Shown here piece after piece: positions 58,979 through 64,000 of a stretch of DNA of 64,000 nucleotides; positions within the stretch are counted from its first letter, which is position 1, and every line of letters begins with the position of its first letter. The stretch is taken from the NCBI RefSeq assembly GCF_021442025.1, contig NZ_CP090446.1:2108001-2172000 (forward strand), given 5' to 3'. A model generated the notes under the pieces. That model was not told where the DNA came from, did not search any database, and saw nothing but the letters and a program-made list of their open reading frames with translations. The stretch comes from Sphingobacterium sp. SRCM116780. GTDB lineage: Bacteria; Bacteroidota; Bacteroidia; Sphingobacteriales; Sphingobacteriaceae. The translations under genes and the position numbers were made by a program.

Positions 58979-59926
58979 TTATAATATATCTCTAACAACT
59001 AGGTTTCCATCAAAATATTGTTTCAAAATCCTTCCATCACCATGTAAGGTCCAAACTTCTTGAGGTTTCACTTCTTTAATAAAAAGTAATATATCATTCC
59101 AATCCACATGATCAGAAATATAAAGAGAAAGATCGTTATGTTGTTGTAGTCTCTTCCAGCCTGAAGCAAAAGCTCTTACTACGTTAGTTGCACGTATATA
59201 ACTATTGAATGTCATAGGTGGTACTAAATAAACCTTATTAGGTTCTCCTTGTTTCATTTCCCTTCTATTATATTGCTCGTAGACCATCTTTTTAAGCCTC
59301 ATATCGTCATAAATACGATGAAGGGGCACAATACCATGATGAACCAAAACTCTACGGTCAGGACAATGTTTATTGATTAAATTAGTTAATCGTTGCGCTT
59401 TTCCCAATGCATAGGTTCCCAACAAGATATTAAAGGGTTGTTGATTTAATTTTTTTATCTCTTCAATTGGATCTGGATGGATAATCTCTGGATCTGCAAA
59501 TGTACATTCTGTTATCAATACATCCGCTTGAACAATTTCAATAGCTTCACAGGTTTCATCTTCTTGCAATTTATAGTCACCTGTGTAGAGGTATTTAACT
59601 CCCTTGTACTCCATGAGAATCTGGGCTGAACCCAAAATATGACCTGCTGGTATAAAAGTCAGCACAACTGCACCAATCTGAAAGCTACTATGAAAGGCAA
59701 TATTTCTATAACTGGATAACGGCTGTTGGCTATAACGATATCGCATAAATGCAGCTGTAGCTTCAGTACAATAGATTTCTTGATGCCCTGGCCGAGCATG
59801 ATCTCCGTGACCGTGGGAGACGACATCTCGCTCAACAGGTAATAATGCATCTATATAGAAATCTCCATATTGACAATAGTAACCTTCTGGTTTTCTGACC
59901 AAAAAGTCTGATAATATATTTAACAT
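58979..59926 (-). CDS. metallo-beta-lactamase-fold exonuclease (ligase-associated type)
   Basis: A 315-aa MBL/beta-CASP-type nuclease. The metal motif is HGHGDHARPGH near residues 38-48, followed by TFIPAGHILGSAQILME (motif 3) and YTGDYKLQEDETC (motif 4). This matches the group annotated as ligase-associated DNA exonuclease or mRNA 3'-end-processing-like. The usual neighbours of that group (ATP-dependent ligase, Lhr helicase) are not in this window. It ends the minus-strand run after coaE with 4 bp between. Confidence 0.85.
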   Translation of the reverse strand: MLNILSDFLVRKPEGYYCQYGDFYIDALLPVERDVVSHGHGDHARPGHQEIYCTEATAAFMRYRYSQQPLSSYRNIAFHSSFQIGAVVLTFIPAGHILGSAQILMEYKGVKYLYTGDYKLQEDETCEAIEIVQADVLITECTFADPEIIHPDPIEEIKKLNQQPFNILLGTYALGKAQRLTNLINKHCPDRRVLVHHGIVPLHRIYDDMRLKKMVYEQYNRREMKQGEPNKVYLVPPMTFNSYIRATNVVRAFASGWKRLQQHNDLSLYISDHVDWNDILLFIKEVKPQEVWTLHGDGRILKQYFDGNLVVRDIL

Positions 59927-59930
59927 AAAT

Positions 59931-60512
59931 TTATTTCTGAAATCGATGGTGTAATGCCATCACTTGAGGAATAATGGGTTCTATTCCATCGTTAATAATC
60001 ACAAAGTCTGCCAGTTTAGCTTTTTCTTCATCAGACATCTGATTACGCATTCTTTCCAAGACTTGTGCTCTTGTTACTTCATCGCGTTGCATCACACGTG
60101 CAATTCTTATTTCTTCTGGGGCAGTCACCAAAATACTAAAATCTACTTTTTTGTACGATCCACTTTCAAAGAGTATGGATGCCTCCTTCAGCGAATATGC
60201 TGTTGTTTGTGCATCAGCCCAATCTGCAGCTGCTTGTATAACTGCTGGATGGACAATACTGTTTAATTTGGCTAACTTTTCTGCGTTACTAAAAACCTGA
60301 GCAGAAAGAAATTCCCTGTTCAAAACACCATTTTGATAGGCTTCTTGTCCAAACACTTGCATGATTGCTAGTCGGACATGATCACTTTTATTCATGATCA
60401 ATTTGGCTTCTAAATCGGCATTATAAATGGGTATGCCTAAAACCTTAAAAACATGACAGATAATTGTCTTCCCTGAACCAATTCCTCCGGCTATTCCTAC
60501 TTTAATTCCCAT
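59931..60512 (-). CDS. coaE: dephospho-CoA kinase
   Basis: A 193-aa P-loop kinase catalysing the last step of coenzyme A synthesis. MGIKVGIAGGIGSGKTIICH starts with the P-loop GGIGSGKT. YNADLEAKLIMN holds the family D-A-D-like segment and ILFESGSYKKVD the substrate loop. ATG 60512 was chosen (frame open 9 codons upstream) because it starts the P-loop strand and lies 1 nt after the ybbR stop, giving coupling (TAATATG). Confidence 0.93.
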   Translation of the reverse strand: MGIKVGIAGGIGSGKTIICHVFKVLGIPIYNADLEAKLIMNKSDHVRLAIMQVFGQEAYQNGVLNREFLSAQVFSNAEKLAKLNSIVHPAVIQAAADWADAQTTAYSLKEASILFESGSYKKVDFSILVTAPEEIRIARVMQRDEVTRAQVLERMRNQMSDEEKAKLADFVIINDGIEPIIPQVMALHHRFQK

Positions 60513-60513
60513 A

Positions 60514-61464
60514 TTATTTGCGGACAAAAAAATCAACATTTTGTGGTTCTATTCTTATGATAGAACAAAAATTCGGTACTTTAGTCAATATGACAGGAAG
60601 ATATTTAACGCTTCCTTCTTCCCAATCATTGAGATCTACAACAGCTTCAAAATCTCTCGCGGTGTAATTATTATAATCTTTTACGGACATCAAAACAGTA
60701 ACAGTTACCTTACTTGGCATTGTTCTTACTGATTTATAATGGGTATTATTTTCGACTTTCAGCGGTAATTCTATAATTTTCTCTGTTAGCTCTCCTACTG
60801 GCATCAATACTTCTACAGAAGTTGGATAGACATTGATATTTGCCCGCTGATTTTTATTCAAATAAGCAACTGTTCTCAAATCTGTGTCTACCTCTTTTCC
60901 TTTTATCGTATCTGTTGCCCAGTATTCAATATTAGCAACATCTTCATAGGGTCCGGAAATCGTTACATATTTGGGGTTCACGATTGTTTCTCCTATAAAG
61001 CCAAATTGCTTTTTAAACTGAATATCAGCCATCGCCTTAACAGGTACTTTGCGTTGTGTTTGCTTTGAAAAATCGAAATACAGCGTATCTGGACTAACAG
61101 AAACGACCAATTGTTCATGCGGAAACTGACGATTGATAAACCCAATTTGATTGGAGAAGACAATCCAGTTTTTAGTTTTCAGACTGCTGATATCAACATG
61201 GACGGTTGGTATTTCTGCTTTCACCTTGGAAAATAACACTTGCCACCCGGTCATTTTCAACTTAATCTGAACGGTATCCGATTGTTGGGGATGAAAGGCG
61301 CGCTTCTCTGGCAAGTTCACATACTCTATTCCTGCTTTAACGGTAATGATATATTCATTAGAAATAGAAAATAATAACCAGGCAAATAGAGAAATGAGTA
61401 CACAACGTGTGAATGTGACTAATTTTCTTTTTTGTGATTTATTAATACGAATATTACTTGCCAT
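60514..61464 (-). CDS. YbbR-like domain protein
   Basis: A 316-aa protein with one N-terminal transmembrane helix (CVLISLFAWLLFSISNEYII) and an outside part of YbbR-type beta repeats (VKAGIEYVNLPEKRAF, KYVTISGPYEDVANIEY). YbbR proteins sit in the cytoplasmic membrane; in other phyla they regulate c-di-AMP cyclase, but no cyclase gene lies here. Its position before coaE is common in Bacteroidota. Confidence 0.88.
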   Translation of the reverse strand: MASNIRINKSQKRKLVTFTRCVLISLFAWLLFSISNEYIITVKAGIEYVNLPEKRAFHPQQSDTVQIKLKMTGWQVLFSKVKAEIPTVHVDISSLKTKNWIVFSNQIGFINRQFPHEQLVVSVSPDTLYFDFSKQTQRKVPVKAMADIQFKKQFGFIGETIVNPKYVTISGPYEDVANIEYWATDTIKGKEVDTDLRTVAYLNKNQRANINVYPTSVEVLMPVGELTEKIIELPLKVENNTHYKSVRTMPSKVTVTVLMSVKDYNNYTARDFEAVVDLNDWEEGSVKYLPVILTKVPNFCSIIRIEPQNVDFFVRK

Positions 61465-61534
61465 AGTGCAAACTTAAACATTTTGCTGTTCAAATCATTG
61501 GGAAATACCTCGCAATTGTCATGTATTTAAATAA

Positions 61535-61568
61535 GAAAGCCGATCTTATTTTAGTAAGATCGGCTTTC
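61535..61568 (-). terminator. terminator after yajC
   Basis: GAAAGCCGATCTTA and TAAGATCGGCTTTC pair perfectly (14 bp) around a 6-nt loop, with TTATTT following on the minus strand. It separates the nusB-yajC run from ybbR-coaE, which has its own start. Confidence 0.9.
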
Positions 61569-61584
61569 CTTTTGTCTAGCAGTA

Positions 61585-61896
61585 TTATGCTTTTGTATTT
61601 GCAGCTTTTGAAGCATCTAAAGCAACGGCAGATTTGTCAAAACGAATTTTAACCCCTGAACCTACATCTACTAAAAATGTTGTCTCTGAAACTTCAACAA
61701 TACGACCATGAATACCTGCTGTTGTAACAATTTGAGAGTTTACACCTAATTCTTCAATGTATTTTTTATGGTCTTTTTGTTTCTTCATTTGAGGTCTAAT
61801 CATGAAGAAATAAAAAACGACTACGATAAGAACCATAGGTAAGAAACTCATTAAACTACTACCAGAGCCTGCTGCCTGTAAAAAAACTGTGTTCAT
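61585..61896 (-). CDS. yajC: Sec translocon accessory subunit YajC
   Basis: A 103-aa membrane protein with one N-terminal helix (LMSFLPMVLIVVVFYFFMIR) and the family sequence RPQMKKQKDHKKYIEEL followed by a small beta domain (VVTTAGIHGRIVEVSE). It associates with SecDF. Length is typical. It lies 22 bp after the DUF1573 gene in the same direction. Confidence 0.94.
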   Translation of the reverse strand: MNTVFLQAAGSGSSLMSFLPMVLIVVVFYFFMIRPQMKKQKDHKKYIEELGVNSQIVTTAGIHGRIVEVSETTFLVDVGSGVKIRFDKSAVALDASKAANTKA

Positions 61897-61918
61897 GTTA
61901 TATCTTTATTATATTTAA

Positions 61919-62386
61919 TTATTTAGCTGCTAAAACTTCACCCTTTAATTGAACAGTTGCCAATTTATTTGAAGCATTAGAAAAAATGGTTATCATCTTT
62001 TGTTGTTTACCCACTTGACCTTCGCTGTTGAAAGTAACATGAATATCGGATGTTTTTCCTGGAAGAACTGGGTTCTTAGAAAATTCAGGTTGTGTACATC
62101 CACAAGAAGCTTTTACATCTGAAAGGATTAATGGTGCGTTTCCAGAATTAGTAAGCGTAAAAGTATGTGTTACTTTTTCTCCTTCTTTTATTTTTCCAAA
62201 GTCATAATCGAGTTCAGCAAATTCAACAGTTCCTATAGCATCTGCAGAACCCTTATCTTTTACTGAGGCATCATTCACTTCTACAGTTGAATCTGAAGAA
62301 GTATTTTCATTTTTAGCACTAGATCCACACGAAGTGCATGTTAAAATTCCTAATGCTAAAACTAACGAGTAATTCAAAATTTTCAT
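61919..62386 (-). CDS. DUF1573 lipoprotein
   Basis: A 155-aa lipoprotein: signal peptide with lipobox LTCTSC (Cys about 17-20), a Ser/Asp/Glu-rich linker, then a DUF1573 immunoglobulin-like domain with the signature FDFGKIKEG-like YDFGKIKEGEKVTHTFTLTN and VKASCGCTQPEF. DUF1573 proteins are widespread in Bacteroidota envelopes; the function is not settled. It lies 10 bp after nusB and before yajC, a conserved order. Confidence 0.92.
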   Translation of the reverse strand: MKILNYSLVLALGILTCTSCGSSAKNENTSSDSTVEVNDASVKDKGSADAIGTVEFAELDYDFGKIKEGEKVTHTFTLTNSGNAPLILSDVKASCGCTQPEFSKNPVLPGKTSDIHVTFNSEGQVGKQQKMITIFSNASNKLATVQLKGEVLAAK

Positions 62387-62396
62387 AAATATCTAT

Positions 62397-63344
62397 CTAA
62401 TTCTTTAATCCACGACCTTCTTTTTGAATGCGGCCATCTTGATTTAAATCACCTAAAATCTTATCTAAAATACCATTAATAAAGGTATTACTTTTCAATG
62501 TACTGAACACTTTTGATATCTCAATATACTCATTGATCGTAACTTTTACTGGAATAGAAGGGAAATTCACCAACTCACAAATAGCCATACGCATCAATAA
62601 TGTATCAATAAGTGCAATACGATCTGACTCCCAATTTTTAGTTTTTTCGGTAATCATTTTTTGATACTCATTGGTATTTCGGATTGTTTTTGCAATCAGA
62701 TTCAAGATAAAATCTTTATCATCATACCAGTTTTGGGTAAGATCTGCTAATCTATTTTGTCTAGGTTCTTCCGAACTAAAGTTTTTAAATGTTTTGGCAA
62801 TTAATGCTTGCAAAACTTCTTTATCCACTGGCCAGTTGATAAATTTTTCTTCGAAAACTTGTTCGATCACAGGAGATTTTAAGATAATTTTTTTAAAAAT
62901 AAACTTAATGATATCTTTTTCTACTGCAATGGAACGATCTGCTGATTGCACATAATAGGCATAATCTTCAGAATGCTTTAATTGAGCAAATACGGTACGA
63001 ACGATTTCAGGATCAAAACCCCAAGAAACTTTATACTTTTTCACTCCTTCTGCATACTGCGGATTTTGTCTCAAAGACTCAATAAATGTATTGCTACTTA
63101 ATTTTGTATTTAATGACAAATCTTTTTCCGTTGGCAAAAATTTATTTGCACGACCTTCTGCGTCTATTAAGGCATAATCACACACTTCATCCAGTAGATT
63201 TAATGTCCAAATGTACATTTCATACACTTCATCTACATTTTGTAAAAGTGCCTTTTCAAAGGCTTTAATATCTTTATCTTCCGATAAACTGTACGCATAA
63301 AGCGTCTGCACTACTTTGACCCGTAGGTGTCTTCTATTTAACAT
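62397..63344 (-). CDS. nusB: transcription antitermination factor NusB
   Basis: A 315-aa long-form NusB. It starts RRHLRVKVVQTLYAYSLS, the conserved RNA-binding N terminus, and ends with the NusB core (DRIALIDTLLMRMAICELV, FPSIPVKVTINEYIEISKVF). The extra 150-residue middle segment is usual for Bacteroidota NusB. With NusE it binds boxA and prevents early termination on rRNA operons. Confidence 0.93.
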   Translation of the reverse strand: MLNRRHLRVKVVQTLYAYSLSEDKDIKAFEKALLQNVDEVYEMYIWTLNLLDEVCDYALIDAEGRANKFLPTEKDLSLNTKLSSNTFIESLRQNPQYAEGVKKYKVSWGFDPEIVRTVFAQLKHSEDYAYYVQSADRSIAVEKDIIKFIFKKIILKSPVIEQVFEEKFINWPVDKEVLQALIAKTFKNFSSEEPRQNRLADLTQNWYDDKDFILNLIAKTIRNTNEYQKMITEKTKNWESDRIALIDTLLMRMAICELVNFPSIPVKVTINEYIEISKVFSTLKSNTFINGILDKILGDLNQDGRIQKEGRGLKN

Positions 63345-63403
63345 AGTATTTTAAAGAACGATTGTTGTATATAAGAACGATTGTTTTATTTTTAATGTTT
63401 CTG

Positions 63404-64000
63404 CTACCTTTTGAGTTTTCGAATATCAAAGATACGTTTTTCTGCGATTTGATTAGCAGCTTGGAACGAAGAAATATTTTCCTGTTTTGATTTTTGGAAA
63501 ACTTCTCGTGTCGCATTGTAGATGTTTTTGATCACAAACTCGGTATGATCAGAGCCATAACCTTGTATTTCGGAGTAGCAACTCACTAATGCTCCTGCAT
63601 TGATTAAATAATCTGGTGCATATAAAATACCTCTTTCATGCAAGATATTACTGGTTATCAACTCTTCTTTTAATTGGTTATTTGCTGCTCCAGCTATAAT
63701 TTTGCATTGCATTTTTGAAGCGCTTTCTGGATTAACGGTACCTCCAAGTGCACAAGGAGCATATACATCGCAATCAAAATCAAAGACTTTATCAAAAGCA
63801 ATAGTTTCTACTTTATATTTGGCGGCTATTTTTAACATGCGATCTTCGGTGATATCGCTGACATATATACGGGAGTTTTCTTCACGTAACATCTCGATCA
63901 AACGCTCACCTACACTTCCGATACCATGTACAATTATTTTTCGACCAGCTAAGCTATCAGAACCATATAATTCTTTTAACGATGCTTTGATACCATACAA
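63404..64000 (-). CDS. Glu/Leu/Phe/Val dehydrogenase, probably leucine dehydrogenase (partial)
   Basis: The C-terminal 198 residues of an NAD-dependent amino-acid dehydrogenase; the N-terminal catalytic half lies beyond the right edge. The Rossmann motif is IVHGIGSVGERLIEML. FDCDVYAPCALGGTVNPESA and IIAGAANNQL are signatures of leucine/phenylalanine/valine dehydrogenases, as is the end YAPDYLINAGALVSCYSEI. These interconvert branched-chain amino acids and their 2-oxo acids. The substrate call rests on the PCALGG pattern and is not certain. It is incomplete because the window ends. Confidence 0.88.
   Translation of the reverse strand: MYGIKASLKELYGSDSLAGRKIIVHGIGSVGERLIEMLREENSRIYVSDITEDRMLKIAAKYKVETIAFDKVFDFDCDVYAPCALGGTVNPESASKMQCKIIAGAANNQLKEELITSNILHERGILYAPDYLINAGALVSCYSEIQGYGSDHTEFVIKNIYNATREVFQKSKQENISSFQAANQIAEKRIFDIRKLKR

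Overview
The window comes from a member of the Bacteroidota, most likely Sphingobacteriaceae (Sphingobacterium or Pedobacter-like). The support is low GC, promoters of the TTG-N19/20-TAnnTTTG type instead of sigma70 boxes, few Shine-Dalgarno sequences, a DUF6443-type RHS system, TonB receptors, and the gene order nusB, DUF1573, yajC, ybbR, coaE. Genus is an inference.

Layout. 1-5.5 kb: an rRNA operon on the minus strand (16S, tRNA-Ile, tRNA-Ala, 23S; 5S lies beyond the left edge) with two candidate promoters, followed by a 160-bp nested palindromic element. 6-15.2 kb: an AraC regulator with a DOPA-dioxygenase-like protein, a SelT/W/H-like redox protein, an M16 zinc peptidase, XerD, and a TonB receptor/lipoprotein pair behind a long Fur-family-like operator, then tRNA-Arg(CCG). 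15.7-29.8 kb: a polymorphic-toxin locus, entirely minus strand. A partner protein and one full-length secreted RHS toxin are followed by three displaced C-terminal toxin tips, each with a candidate immunity gene, plus an orphan immunity gene and broken RHS-core pieces. 30-39.3 kb: alkylation repair (Ada-like, AlkB), a Crp/Fnr regulator with an SMR transporter, a DUF1080/oxidoreductase pair, recR and a LOG-family gene. 39.4-48.2 kb: a second accessory region (WG-repeat protein, small membrane proteins, TPR/HTH regulator, lipoprotein, gene debris) bounded by two copies of a dispersed hairpin repeat. 48.2-64 kb: housekeeping (tRNA-Thr, clpB, helicase, epimerase, metNIQ, MFS, MBL exonuclease, coaE, ybbR, yajC, nusB, amino-acid dehydrogenase).

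The most interesting part is the RHS locus. All three displaced tips are cut off from the RHS core by the same 51-bp insertion. It has a small hairpin at each end and places an in-frame stop directly before the ATG of the tip. The full-length RHS gene lacks it. A separate two-hairpin repeat family (five copies seen) sits at breakpoints of this locus and at both edges of the second accessory region. The four tip partners are all predicted lipoproteins and the RHS protein carries a Sec signal, which suggests toxin and immunity meet outside the cytoplasm. One tip has a clear HExxH zinc-protease motif, two belong to one toxin family (Ntox44-like), and one is unassigned.
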